Notes under the pieces: model-generated
Databases searched by the model: none
Seen by the model: only the letters and a program-made list of their open reading frames with translations
What the model was told of the DNA's origin: nothing
NCBI GenBank assembly: GCA_902491215.1
Contig: CABUGV010000015.1
Span: 11,527-75,526, forward strand
Direction: 5' to 3'
Origin: 43-108 sp001915545
GTDB lineage: Bacteria > Bacteroidota > Bacteroidia > Bacteroidales > Bacteroidaceae
Length of the DNA: 64,000 nucleotides
Made by a program: the position numbers and the translations under genes
In this document: piece after piece, positions 45,712 to 54,813 of the stretch
How positions within the stretch are numbered: position 1 is the stretch's first letter
Layout: every line of letters begins with the position of its first letter

Positions 45712-46737
45712 TCAACCTTTCTTTTCAGGATCAATGATGGAATCTACTGCATTCTTCACATCCGCCTTACCGAATTGAGCAAAATTATCGCGCATAGAAG
45801 TATCCGACTGAAGATTCTTTAATCTGTAATAATCCATAAAACCTATGTTTCCTGAACGAAGAGCCTCAGCCAACGCCTTAGGAACTTCAGCTTCAGCCTG
45901 TATTACATCAGCCCTAGCCTCCTGTGCCTTAGCTTTCATTTCCTGCTCAAGCGCCACAGCCATGGCTCTACGCTCTTCGGCCTTTGCCTGAGCAATGTTC
46001 TTGTCGGCATTTGCCTGATCCATCTGCAATGTAGCACCGATATTCTTGCCGACATCTATATCAGCAATATCAATGGAAAGGATTTCAAAAGCCGTACCTG
46101 CATCAAGTCCCTTACGTAGCACCAGCTTTGATATAGAATCCGGATTTTCGAGCACATTCTCATGCGATTCGGCAGAACCTATACTGGAGACAATGCCCTC
46201 GCCGACACGTGCCAGAATTGTATCTTCGCCGGCACCGCCGACAAGCTGATGGATATTGGCCCTCACCGTCACACGCGCCTTGGCTATGAGCTGGATTCCG
46301 TTTTTGGCAACAGCCGCAACGGGCGGAGTGTCTATAACCTTAGGATTGACACTTGTCTGCACAGCCTCAAAAACGTCTCTACCGGCCAAGTCGATAGCCG
46401 TAGCTTTCTCAAAACTGAGTTCGATACCGGCCTTAGAAGCCGACACGAGAGCATGAACTACCCTCTGTACGTGACCGCCGGTCATATAATGGGCTTCGAG
46501 ATTATCGCGGGTAACATTGGTAAGTCCAGCCTTGTGGGCTTCAATCAGACTTGGCACAATGATGCCGGGCGGAACATTTCTTATGCGCATAAGGAAAAGC
46601 TGTATGAGCGAAATCTTCACACCGGAAACTTTGGCCGAAAGCCAAAGGAAAAACGGCACAAAATGAAAAAACACAGAAAGCAGTATCACCGCTCCCAGCA
46701 CTATGGCCGGCACAAGAACATAATAATTTAATACCAT
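45712..46737 (-). CDS. floA: Flotillin-like protein FloA
   Basis: A 341-aa SPFH protein that scaffolds membrane microdomains. An N-terminal membrane-embedded hairpin (about 4-30, YYVLVPAIVLGAVILLSVFFHFVPFFLWLSA) is followed by the SPFH domain with NVPPGIIVPSLIEAHKAGL. A long Ala/Glu/Lys-rich coiled coil comes next (about 235-300, KNIAQAKAEERRAMAVALEQEMKAKAQEARAD, shown here only in part). It is paired with an nfeD gene just upstream, the standard partnership. Confidence 0.93.
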   Translation of the reverse strand: MVLNYYVLVPAIVLGAVILLSVFFHFVPFFLWLSAKVSGVKISLIQLFLMRIRNVPPGIIVPSLIEAHKAGLTNVTRDNLEAHYMTGGHVQRVVHALVSASKAGIELSFEKATAIDLAGRDVFEAVQTSVNPKVIDTPPVAAVAKNGIQLIAKARVTVRANIHQLVGGAGEDTILARVGEGIVSSIGSAESHENVLENPDSISKLVLRKGLDAGTAFEILSIDIADIDVGKNIGATLQMDQANADKNIAQAKAEERRAMAVALEQEMKAKAQEARADVIQAEAEVPKALAEALRSGNIGFMDYYRLKNLQSDTSMRDNFAQFGKADVKNAVDSIIDPEKKG

Positions 46738-46775
46738 ATAACTTACACTTTGTTGATTTCAAATTTCAAAAAAAC

Positions 46776-47240
46776 TCACTTGCGTCTAACCCACACGGAT
46801 GCACCGCTGACACGGCTCACCACGACAGCAGTACCTTCGTCTATCATACCGTCAGACGACTTAACCTCCACTTCCTTTCCATCAATGTCGGCATTTCCGA
46901 CCAGCGCAAGACGGGTCAGAGCGACACCTTCATCGCCAACACATACAGACAGCTGTTCGTCCGAAGCAGAGGTGGAATCGATGGTCTTTTTCAGAGAATA
47001 ACGGTCAAGGGTCTTGGAATGAGCAACCCACCAAAAACCGGAAAAGAACAGAAGCAGGGAAATCGCCAGAATGGTGAAGCCCCAGGACACACCGTAGAAG
47101 CTGAACACAGCAATGTTGAGAGCCACAAGACTCAATGTTCCGATTACTCCGGCAAAACCGGCACCTGGTATGACGAATATCTCAATCCAGAACATCACCA
47201 GGCACAGAACAATCAAACAGATTATCATTGCCACTACCAT
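46776..47240 (-). CDS. NfeD-family membrane protein
   Basis: A 154-aa protein with about three hydrophobic segments in the first 75 residues (IICLIVLCLVMFWIEIFVIPG; LSLVALNIAVF; FTILAISLLLFFSGFW) and a C-terminal OB-fold NfeD domain (VGDEGVALTRLALVGNADIDG; GTAVVVSRV). This is the short form without the ClpP-like protease domain. It partners flotillins at the membrane. It lies 38 bases upstream of floA in one operon. Confidence 0.9.
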   Translation of the reverse strand: MVVAMIICLIVLCLVMFWIEIFVIPGAGFAGVIGTLSLVALNIAVFSFYGVSWGFTILAISLLLFFSGFWWVAHSKTLDRYSLKKTIDSTSASDEQLSVCVGDEGVALTRLALVGNADIDGKEVEVKSSDGMIDEGTAVVVSRVSGASVWVRRK

Positions 47241-47385
47241 AGCAAAAAGTCATTTTAAATACCAGTTTGTTTTTCATATTCTCGCTGCGCCGGCAGACGC
47301 ATCAGCCACAAAGGTATAAAAATAGCGGAATATTCATACAAGAGAAGGCAAAACTTATTGAAACAGGAGCAATATGCGCATGCCG
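47241..47385. other. Short gene-free stretch upstream of nfeD
   Basis: It should hold the nfeD promoter, but no clean TAnnTTTG box with a partner was found. The palindrome array of site C follows directly. Confidence 0.35.
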
Positions 47386-47439
47386 CGAGGGCTCGCGACA
47401 TCAATTTCGAGGGCTCGAAAATATCACAACGAGCGCCCG
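47386..47439. repeat. Palindrome array, site C (three phased units)
   Basis: CGAGGGCTCG (47386-47395, within a longer palindrome CGCGAGGGCTCGCG), CGAGGGCTCG (47408-47417) and CGAGCGCCCG (47430-47439). Centres are exactly 22 bases apart. The array lies between the gdhB terminator and nfeD. Confidence 0.85.
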
Positions 47440-47464
47440 CAGTTGACAGTTTTCATAAATACCA

Positions 47465-47512
47465 ACAAAAAGAATGCGCCCGGCTGATGACAAATCATCA
47501 GACCGGACGCAT
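47465..47512 (-). terminator. Terminator of the second gdh gene
   Basis: ATGCG/CCGG/TGATGA (47474-47490) pairs with TCATCA/CCGG/CGCAT (47495-47512) with small bulges. On the minus strand TTCTTTTTG follows. Confidence 0.65.
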
Positions 47513-47581
47513 CAAAACTTCAACGATGAACAATTATGTATAGGCACTCATGTCAAGACTATGCATGAGCACCGAAATACA

Positions 47582-48919
47582 TCAAACAATGCCCTGAGCC
47601 ATCATGGCCTTGGCAACCTTCATGAAGCCTGCGATATTTGCACCTTTGACATAGTTGACATAGCCGTCAGGCTGTGTTCCATACTTGACACACTGATTGT
47701 GAATGTTATGCATAATTGTATGCAACCTGCGGTCAACCTCAGCAGCATCCCAAGAAATATGCATGGCGTTCTGTGTCATCTCAAGACCGGAGGTAGCAAC
47801 ACCTCCTGCATTGACAGCCTTTCCTGGAGCATACAGCATCTTGCGGTCAACAAAAGCATCGATGGCTTCAGGAGTACATCCCATATTAGATATTTCGGCA
47901 ACACATGTCACACCATTGTTGATAAGCATCATGGCATCTTCGCCGTTGAGCTCATTCTGAGTGGCACATGTGAGGGCTATATCACACTTAACCTCCCATG
48001 GGCGCTTTCCCGGAACGAACTTGCTGCCAGGGAATTTCTCGGCATACGGACTGCAGATGTCGTTGCCCGACGCACGAAGTTCAAGCATATAGTCAATCTT
48101 TTCTCCGCTCACGCCGTCCGGATCATATATATATCCGTCAGGACCGGATATAGTCAGCACTTTGGCACCCATCTCGACTGCCTTGGTTGCAGCGCCCCAG
48201 GCAACATTGCCGAAACCGGAAATTGCGATAGTCTTTCCACTGATGGATATGCCGTTGTTTTCGAGCATTTCATTAACGAAGTAAAGTCCTCCGAAACCTG
48301 TAGCCTCCGGACGAACGAGACTGCCTCCGTATTCCAAACCCTTGCCTGTCAGCACTCCGCTCCAATCGCGTGTAAGCTTCTTGTACTGTCCGAACAGATA
48401 TCCGATTTCGCGTGCACCAACACCGATATCGCCGGCAGGGACATCTATTTCAGGGCCGATATAACGGTAGAGTTCATTCATGAAAGCCTGGCAGAAACGC
48501 ATGATTTCTGCATCACTCTTACCACGAGGAGAGAAGTCGGAACCGCCCTTGCCTCCGCCCATCGGGAGGGTTGTGAGCGCATTCTTGAATGTCTGCTCAA
48601 AGCCTAAGAATTTAAGAATGGAAAGATTTACAGAAGCATGGAAACGCAATCCGCCTTTGTACGGACCGATGGCGCTGTTGAACTGCACTCTGTATCCTAT
48701 ATTGACCTGGACTTCACCCTTGTCGTCAACCCATGGGACGCGGAATATTATGACCCTCTCCGGTTCGACAAGACGCTCAATGATCTTTGCCTTTTCAAAT
48801 TCAGGATGCTGTTCGTACACTTCACGTATAGACAAAAGCACTTCCTTGACTGCCTGAAGATATTCGGGCTCATTCGGATGCTTTGACTCAAGCATCGTCA
48901 TTATTCTATCGACATCCAT
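47582..48919 (-). CDS. Glutamate dehydrogenase, probably NAD-specific
   Basis: A 445-aa paralogue of the GDH at 4248-5582, with the same catalytic lysines K88, K112 and K124. The cofactor region reads SGFGNVA followed by TISGPDGYIYDPDG. This SGPDG fingerprint matches what I recall of the NAD-dependent Clostridium symbiosum enzyme, whereas the first paralogue has SDSNG. The pair therefore looks like one NADP (biosynthetic) and one NAD (catabolic or dual) enzyme. The promoter is at 48975-49004 and a terminator follows. Assignment of cofactor is inference from a short motif. Confidence 0.9.
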   Translation of the reverse strand: MDVDRIMTMLESKHPNEPEYLQAVKEVLLSIREVYEQHPEFEKAKIIERLVEPERVIIFRVPWVDDKGEVQVNIGYRVQFNSAIGPYKGGLRFHASVNLSILKFLGFEQTFKNALTTLPMGGGKGGSDFSPRGKSDAEIMRFCQAFMNELYRYIGPEIDVPAGDIGVGAREIGYLFGQYKKLTRDWSGVLTGKGLEYGGSLVRPEATGFGGLYFVNEMLENNGISISGKTIAISGFGNVAWGAATKAVEMGAKVLTISGPDGYIYDPDGVSGEKIDYMLELRASGNDICSPYAEKFPGSKFVPGKRPWEVKCDIALTCATQNELNGEDAMMLINNGVTCVAEISNMGCTPEAIDAFVDRKMLYAPGKAVNAGGVATSGLEMTQNAMHISWDAAEVDRRLHTIMHNIHNQCVKYGTQPDGYVNYVKGANIAGFMKVAKAMMAQGIV

Positions 48920-48974
48920 AATACTATAAATAAAAGGTTATACATTGTTCCGTACTAACGAAATACAGACATTA

Positions 48975-49004
48975 CAAATATAATAAATAGTAAAACGCCA
49001 ACAA
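48975..49004 (-). promoter_or_regulatory. Promoter of the second gdh gene
   Basis: On the minus strand, TTG (49004-49002), a 19-base spacer, then TATATTTG (48982-48975): a perfect consensus match. The leader is about 50 nt. Confidence 0.65.
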
Positions 49005-49205
49005 GTTTTTCGGCTATTTTCAGTCCGCAGGAATACAAAATGAAATGCACATGCAGACTGTTGGCGAGCACAAAGAAAACTGACTTTACAAAATAACACT
49101 TTTGCAACTACATAATGCATTCACAAACCATAGGGTTCTGCCGGAAAGCAGAATCGCCGCAAACATGCTTAAAAGCATGAGAACAACAGCTGAAGAAGAA
49201 ACAAC

Positions 49206-49236
49206 TTGCATAAAAAGTTTTTTTTGGCTTTCTTTG
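49206..49236 (+). promoter_or_regulatory. Probable promoter of the REC-PEP/pyruvate domain gene
   Basis: TTG (49206-49208), a 20-base spacer, then TTTCTTTG (49229-49236), one base off TAnnTTTG. The leader is about 20 nt. The rest of 49005-49205 shows only a small CATGCTT/AAGCATG hairpin. Confidence 0.45.
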
Positions 49237-49262
49237 TTACAATTACATAAACACTCAAAGCA

Positions 49263-52244
49263 ATGACCAAGAACAAGAGAAAAGAACAGCTGATTCTTCG
49301 CGATACTTCGTTCGTCGACCTGATGACGAAGCGAATTTTCAACGTTCTGCTTATCGCAAATCCATACGATGCCTTCATGCTGGAAGATGATGGCCGAATT
49401 GACGAAAAGATATTCAACGAATACGCAAAACTGGGGCTACGCTACCCGCCTAGATTCACCCAGGCCGCATCGCACGAAGAAGCTGAAGTTGAGCTCAACA
49501 AGGCAAAGTTCGACCTTGTGATATGTATGCCTGGAACAGACAACAACGATGTTTTCGACATCGCAAGGGGCATAAAGAACGATTATCCGGATATACCAAT
49601 AGTTGTACTCACACCATTCTCCCATGGAATCAGACAGAGAATGGAGAACGAAGATCTGTCCATCTTTGAATATGTATTCTGCTGGCTCGGCAACACAGAC
49701 CTCCTCCTCTCTATAATCAAACTGATAGAGGACAAGATGAACCTCGAACATGACATAAAGGTTGCAGGAGTGCAGATGATATTGCTGGTAGAGGATTCTA
49801 TAAGGTTCTACTCGTCCATATTGCCGAACCTTTACAAGTTCGTGCTGAAACAGAGTCTTGCTTTTGCAACAGAAGCGCTCAACTCGCAATTGGAAATGCT
49901 GAGAATGAGAGGAAGACCTAAAATTGTTCTGGCAAGAAACTACGAAGAGGCCTGGAGCCTGTACAGCAAATTCAAAGACAACACGCTAGGTGTCATAAGC
50001 GACTGCCGCTTTTCAAAGGGCGGCGAGAAAGATCCGCTCGCAGGTTTCGAGCTGCTGAGCGCCATCAGAGGAGAAGACGAATTCGTCCCGCTCATAATGC
50101 AATCATCCGAAACAGAAAATAAGCGCCTTGCAGATATGTGCGGAGCCGACTTTATCGACAAGAACTCCAAGAAACTGGATGTAGACCTGAGCAATTCCGT
50201 TTCGGAGCACTTCGGTTTCGGAGACTTCATATTCAGAGACCCGATAACGATGAAGGAAGTGGCAAGAGCAAAGAATCTGCGAGATCTTCAGAACTGCATC
50301 TTCAAGATTCCAAAGGAATCACTGCTTTACCACATAACAAGAAACAACGTATCAAGATGGCTCTGCTCAAGAGCACTATTCCCTATTTCTGAGTTCTTGA
50401 AGCACATTACATGGAAATCTCTGCAGGATGTGGATGCCCACAGGCAGATTATCTTCGATGCCATAGTAAGCTACAGAAAAATGCGCAACCAGGGAGTTGT
50501 AGCCGTATTCCAAAGGGAGAGATTCGACCAGTACAGCAACTTCGCCAGAATAGGTGAAGGTTCACTGGGAGGAAAAGGAAGAGGACTTGCGTTCATCGAC
50601 AACATGATCAAAAAGCACACTGACATGAACATGTACGAAGATGTGGACGTAAGAATACCTAAAACCGTGGTACTGTGTACAGACATCTTCGATGAGTTCA
50701 TGGAAAACAACCAGCTCTACCAGACAGCCCTGAGCGATATTGACGATGACCAGATACTCAAGCATTTCCTCCACGGACGCCTGCCAGAGCATCTTGCCGA
50801 TGACTTGATGACATTCCTGGACGTTGTAAAGAAGCCTATTGCCATACGATCGTCAAGCTTGCTCGAAGACTCTCATTACCAGCCGTTTGCAGGCATATAT
50901 TCTACATACATGATTCCATACGTAGAGGACAAATACCAGCGCCTGCGCATGCTGTCGGATGCTATAAAGGGCGTGTACGCCTCCGTCTTCTACAAAGACA
51001 GTAAAGCTTACATGGCGGCAACAAGCAACGTCATAGACCAGGAAAAAATGGCTGTCATAATGCAGGAAGTTGTCGGAACCCAGTATGGCACAAGATTCTA
51101 TCCTAATATTTCGGGAGTTGCACGCTCTGTCAACTATTATCCTATAGGTGATGAAAAGGCTGAAGAAGGTACAGTAAGCCTTGCACTCGGACTCGGAAAG
51201 TACATCGTCGACGGCGGACTGACACTCCGCGTTTGCCCTTATCACCCGGACAAGGTTCTGCAGACCAGCGAGATGGAAATGGCCCTAAGAGAAACGCAGA
51301 CTCAATTCTATGCGCTCGACATGTCGAAGAGCGTGGACGAAATACACGTCGATGACGGATTCAACCTTCTCAAACTGTCAGTAAAGGAAGCCGTTGAAGA
51401 CGGAGCCATGAACTTCATTGCATCAACATACGATCCTTACGACATGACCATACGCGATGGCTTATACGAAGGAGGACGAAAACTGGTGACTTTCTGCGGC
51501 GTGCTCCAGCATGACGTGTTCCCGCTTCCGGAACTTCTGCAAATGGCCATGAAATACGGTCAAAGCGAAATGAGAAGAGCGGTAGAAATAGAATTCGCTG
51601 TCAAACTCAACCCTGACCGCACCGGAACATTCTACCTGCTTCAGATACGTCCTATGGTCGACTGCAAAATGGAAATGGACGAAGACATCCGACTTATTCC
51701 AGATGAAGACACACTGATACGCTCGCACAAATCCATCGGGCATGGAATCGTAACAGGCGTAAAGGACATAATATATGTGAAAACAGAGAATTTCTCGGCA
51801 TCAAACAACCAGCAGACCGCTTACGACATTGAAAAGATGAACAAGAAATTCATTGAAAGCGGAGAAGGATACGTGCTTGTAGGCCCCGGCAGATGGGGAA
51901 GCAGCGACCCTTGGCTGGGAATCCCTGTCAAATGGCCGTACATATCAGCAGCCAAAGTCATTGTGGAAGCAGGACTTACAAACTACAGAATAGACCCAAG
52001 CCAAGGAACACACTTCTTCCAGAACTTGACGAGCCTGGGCGTTGGATACTTTACTGTAAACGATTTCATAGGCGACGGCGTATATCGACAAGAATTCCTG
52101 AACGAACTGCCAGCCGTGGAAGAGACCAAATATGTTAGACACATACACCTTGAAGAACCGCTTACAATAATGATGGACGGAATGAAGAAGGAAGGAATCA
52201 TCATGATGCCTGTTAAAAACAATATACAAAACACTGAAATATGA
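49263..52244 (+). CDS. Two-receiver PEP/pyruvate-binding (PPDK_N) domain protein
   Basis: A 993-aa protein usually labelled PEP synthase, but its layout differs. Residues about 27-145 form a receiver-like domain whose phospho-acceptor position is lost (VICMP). Residues 172-305 form a second receiver with acidic pair E177-D178, acceptor D247 (VISDCRF) and K300 (FIDK). From about 440 comes the ATP-grasp PEP/pyruvate domain (GSLGGKGRG; AIRSSSLLEDSHYQPFAGIY). The phosphohistidine domain (TxGGxxCH) and the PEP-binding TIM barrel are absent, so normal PEP synthesis is not expected. A role as a phosphotransfer regulator is conceivable. It overlaps the next gene as ATGA. Confidence 0.85.
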   Translation: MTKNKRKEQLILRDTSFVDLMTKRIFNVLLIANPYDAFMLEDDGRIDEKIFNEYAKLGLRYPPRFTQAASHEEAEVELNKAKFDLVICMPGTDNNDVFDIARGIKNDYPDIPIVVLTPFSHGIRQRMENEDLSIFEYVFCWLGNTDLLLSIIKLIEDKMNLEHDIKVAGVQMILLVEDSIRFYSSILPNLYKFVLKQSLAFATEALNSQLEMLRMRGRPKIVLARNYEEAWSLYSKFKDNTLGVISDCRFSKGGEKDPLAGFELLSAIRGEDEFVPLIMQSSETENKRLADMCGADFIDKNSKKLDVDLSNSVSEHFGFGDFIFRDPITMKEVARAKNLRDLQNCIFKIPKESLLYHITRNNVSRWLCSRALFPISEFLKHITWKSLQDVDAHRQIIFDAIVSYRKMRNQGVVAVFQRERFDQYSNFARIGEGSLGGKGRGLAFIDNMIKKHTDMNMYEDVDVRIPKTVVLCTDIFDEFMENNQLYQTALSDIDDDQILKHFLHGRLPEHLADDLMTFLDVVKKPIAIRSSSLLEDSHYQPFAGIYSTYMIPYVEDKYQRLRMLSDAIKGVYASVFYKDSKAYMAATSNVIDQEKMAVIMQEVVGTQYGTRFYPNISGVARSVNYYPIGDEKAEEGTVSLALGLGKYIVDGGLTLRVCPYHPDKVLQTSEMEMALRETQTQFYALDMSKSVDEIHVDDGFNLLKLSVKEAVEDGAMNFIASTYDPYDMTIRDGLYEGGRKLVTFCGVLQHDVFPLPELLQMAMKYGQSEMRRAVEIEFAVKLNPDRTGTFYLLQIRPMVDCKMEMDEDIRLIPDEDTLIRSHKSIGHGIVTGVKDIIYVKTENFSASNNQQTAYDIEKMNKKFIESGEGYVLVGPGRWGSSDPWLGIPVKWPYISAAKVIVEAGLTNYRIDPSQGTHFFQNLTSLGVGYFTVNDFIGDGVYRQEFLNELPAVEETKYVRHIHLEEPLTIMMDGMKKEGIIMMPVKNNIQNTEI

Positions 52245-53089
52245 AAGAATACATTGTAATAGGAAGAACGAACGGCACAACCAGAAACGGCTCACCTTAC
52301 GCGGCACTGAAAGTTGCCAACAACGAAGAAACACTGAATATATCAGTATGGGACATGGCTCCGACAACCCCACCGGTTGTCGGACAGACCGTCATCATAC
52401 GCAGTATGAAAGACAATATGGGCAAAAAGTCATGTGGAATACTGGACATAACGCCAGGCACATTTCCACAAGAAAATCACCCTCTGTACAACATCATACC
52501 AAGACCAATCAAAAAAGATATCTGGGACAGCTGTATAAAAACGCTTACCGACTACTGTACCGACGAAAAACTCAAGGAAATCATTGCAATCTATGCAGAC
52601 AAGCTGTTCAAGCCATATTCTACTGCTCCGGCAGCTACGACTGTACACCATGCATTCCCAGGAGGCCTGCTCAACCACACATACCAGATGCTCAACATGC
52701 TCGCCGCAATATATCCGGCATTGCCGTATCCTATCAAAATCGAGAGGTGCATAGTTGCCATAATATTCCATGACTACGGAAAGGTTTTCGAATACAAGGA
52801 CGGAGAACCGACTGAAGACATGTACCTGTTGGGACATATATACATGTCGGCCCACAACCTGCATAAGATTCTTGACGACTACGGCATAGACAGGGAGGAA
52901 ATCAAAAGAATCATCCACTGCATACTGGCACACCACGGACAGCTCGAATACGGTTCGCCGGTAATGCCATGCACGCAAGAAGCGGCAATCGTAAGTTACC
53001 TGGACAATATATCAGCAAAAACAGACACGATGGAAGGTACAGGCAATATGGAATACGTGCATGCTTTGTCAACACACGTAATCAAGTAG
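52241..53089 (+). CDS. OB-fold/HD-domain protein, YhaM-like 3'-5' exoribonuclease family
   Basis: A 282-aa protein. Residues 1-75 look like an OB-type nucleic-acid binding fold (YIVIGRTNGTTRNGSPYAALKVANNEE, cited only in outline). The HD phosphohydrolase domain spans about 120-270, with HHAFPGGLLNHTYQM, the HD pair FHDYGKVFEY and HILAHHGQLEYGSP-like metal ligands (CILAHHGQ). The order OB then HD matches YhaM/CbfI exoribonucleases. It starts four bases inside the preceding gene, so the two are translationally coupled and probably act together. Confidence 0.8.
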   Translation: MKEYIVIGRTNGTTRNGSPYAALKVANNEETLNISVWDMAPTTPPVVGQTVIIRSMKDNMGKKSCGILDITPGTFPQENHPLYNIIPRPIKKDIWDSCIKTLTDYCTDEKLKEIIAIYADKLFKPYSTAPAATTVHHAFPGGLLNHTYQMLNMLAAIYPALPYPIKIERCIVAIIFHDYGKVFEYKDGEPTEDMYLLGHIYMSAHNLHKILDDYGIDREEIKRIIHCILAHHGQLEYGSPVMPCTQEAAIVSYLDNISAKTDTMEGTGNMEYVHALSTHVIK

Positions 53090-53184
53090 CAACGTTGTCG
53101 GTACCTCAGGCACAAGCGCCAGTGAACACGGGAACTGCATTATACGAAACTGCACACAAAGACACAACCTAAAATCATGATAAT

Positions 53185-54534
53185 ATGAAAAATTACAGCT
53201 TCCAGGTGGCATTCAAAAAATACGTCACATCGGGTGTGATGCTTACAATAGCCACCATTTGCGCCTTAGTCATGGCAAACTCAAGCATGAGAGATACATA
53301 CAACGGCTTCTGGAACCAGACTGTTTCGCTGTCAATAGGAGAATTCAACCTCTTCAGCCACAATGGGGTCGAGATGAGCGTGCTCAGCTTCATCAACGAC
53401 TTCCTTATGGCATTCTTCTTCCTTTCCGTCGGACTGGAAATAAAGAGGGAGATACTCGTAGGCGAGCTGTCTTCACGCCAGAAGGCAATACTGCCGTTTA
53501 TTGCCGCGTGCGGCGGTATGATTATACCGGTCATGATATTCAGCATCGTATGCTGGGGAGACGGACAGATGATGCGCGGTGCGGCTATACCTATGGCTAC
53601 AGATATCGCATTCTCACTCGGCGTACTGTCGATATTCAGTTCGAGGGTTCCGCCTTCACTGAAGATATTCCTTGCTGCACTTGCCGTTGCCGACGACCTT
53701 GGAGGTATCATCGTCATAGCTACATGCTACTCCATGCACATAGAAACGGAATTCATACTTTACGCCTTCATCACGATGCTGGCCCTCATTGCCGGAAACA
53801 TCAGGGGTATACGCTCAAAGCTGTTCTACCTGTCATTGGGACTGATAATGTGGTACTTCATACTCAACTCCGGCATACACGCGACAATTGCAGGCGTCAT
53901 CCTGGCATTCTGTATACCTGCCACGCTGAAGACCGACACGCTGTCTTTCGCGGAACAGATCAGAACGTACATAAACCAGTTCCCGACAGAATGCATAACA
54001 AAGGACAACATTAAGGCTGAAATACTTACCGGCAAGCAGATGCAGATTCTTAAAAGGATAGAAACTGCATCCGACCGCGTAATCAGTCCGCTGCAGGATA
54101 TGGAAGACTCACTGCGCAACCCTGTAAGCTACATCGTAATCCCCGTATTTGCCTTTGCAAACGCCGGCATAACATTCCAAAACATCGGCATGGAAAGTTT
54201 CGTGTCGGGTGTAGGTCTAGCCGTTTTCCTCGGTCTGGCAGTAGGCAAATTCATCGGTGTATTCACATTCTCATGGCTTGCAATAAAACTGAGACTTGCG
54301 AGAAAACCTGTAGGATGCACTTGGAATGCATTTGCAAGCGTGTGCATGCTCAGCGGTATAGGATTTACAGTGGCACTCTTCATCTCCGACCTTTCATTTG
54401 GAGGCGGAAATGCCGGTACAGCCACAATACTCAACGATGCAAAAATCGGAATCATGGCTGGTTCTGTAATATCAGGAATCATCGGATACGTGATGCTCGA
54501 CAAAAACCTTCCGCACAAAAAGATGTATACATGA
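53185..54534 (+). CDS. nhaA: Na+/H+ antiporter NhaA
   Basis: A 449-aa integral membrane protein that exports Na+ for H+ in pH and salt homeostasis. The two essential aspartates lie in LAVADDLGGIIVIA, equivalent to D163-D164 of E. coli. The start region FLMAFFFLSVGLEIKREILVGELS and GAAIPMATDIAFSLGVL are family signatures. It is about 60 residues longer than the E. coli protein, mainly in a cytosolic loop (about 255-310). It has no tight partner; the HD-domain gene ends 95 bases upstream. Confidence 0.95.
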   Translation: MKNYSFQVAFKKYVTSGVMLTIATICALVMANSSMRDTYNGFWNQTVSLSIGEFNLFSHNGVEMSVLSFINDFLMAFFFLSVGLEIKREILVGELSSRQKAILPFIAACGGMIIPVMIFSIVCWGDGQMMRGAAIPMATDIAFSLGVLSIFSSRVPPSLKIFLAALAVADDLGGIIVIATCYSMHIETEFILYAFITMLALIAGNIRGIRSKLFYLSLGLIMWYFILNSGIHATIAGVILAFCIPATLKTDTLSFAEQIRTYINQFPTECITKDNIKAEILTGKQMQILKRIETASDRVISPLQDMEDSLRNPVSYIVIPVFAFANAGITFQNIGMESFVSGVGLAVFLGLAVGKFIGVFTFSWLAIKLRLARKPVGCTWNAFASVCMLSGIGFTVALFISDLSFGGGNAGTATILNDAKIGIMAGSVISGIIGYVMLDKNLPHKKMYT

Positions 54535-54693
54535 AAAACATCATGCCGTATAATCGGCAATAATACCTAACACCAATGTTTCGTATGAAATCAGAATTGC
54601 AAAACTTAAGTACAAACATCATAGATCATAGAATACTACATTTCATGCAAAACATGATTTCATAGGACATCAAAAAGAATCGGAAGAATAACA
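54535..54693. other. Gene-free stretch after nhaA
   Basis: About 160 AT-rich bases between nhaA and the tRNA-Pro terminator. No gene or repeat is seen, and no clear intrinsic terminator for nhaA. Confidence 0.35.
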
Positions 54694-54735
54694 AAAAGAA
54701 AAAGGATTGTTTCTCAAGCGAGAGACAATCCTTTT
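54694..54735 (-). terminator. Terminator of tRNA-Pro
   Basis: GGATTGT (54704-54710) pairs with ACAATCC (54725-54731), with an inner CTC/GAG pair. On the minus strand a T-rich run follows. Confidence 0.7.
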
Positions 54736-54740
54736 CACTG

Positions 54741-54813
54741 TCGGGGCAGCGTGACTCGAACACGCGACCGCCTGGTCCCAAACCAGGAACGCTACCAACT
54801 GCGCTATACCCCG
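54741..54813 (-). tRNA. tRNA-Pro (anticodon TGG)
   Basis: A complete 73-nt cloverleaf on the minus strand: acceptor CGGGGTA/TGCCCCG, D-stem GCGC/GCGT, anticodon stem CCTGG/CCAGG with loop TTTGGGA (anticodon TGG), T-stem GCGTG/CACGC with TTCGAGT, discriminator A. The CCA end is not encoded. The anticodon reads CCN proline codons. Confidence 0.96.

Noticed and set aside
47474..48607. A 377-codon open frame antisense to the second gdh gene
   Set aside because: Shadow of a certain gene; a matching shadow occurs opposite the first gdh.
49263..52244. Plain annotation as phosphoenolpyruvate synthase
   Set aside because: The phosphohistidine motif and the C-terminal PEP-binding domain are not present.
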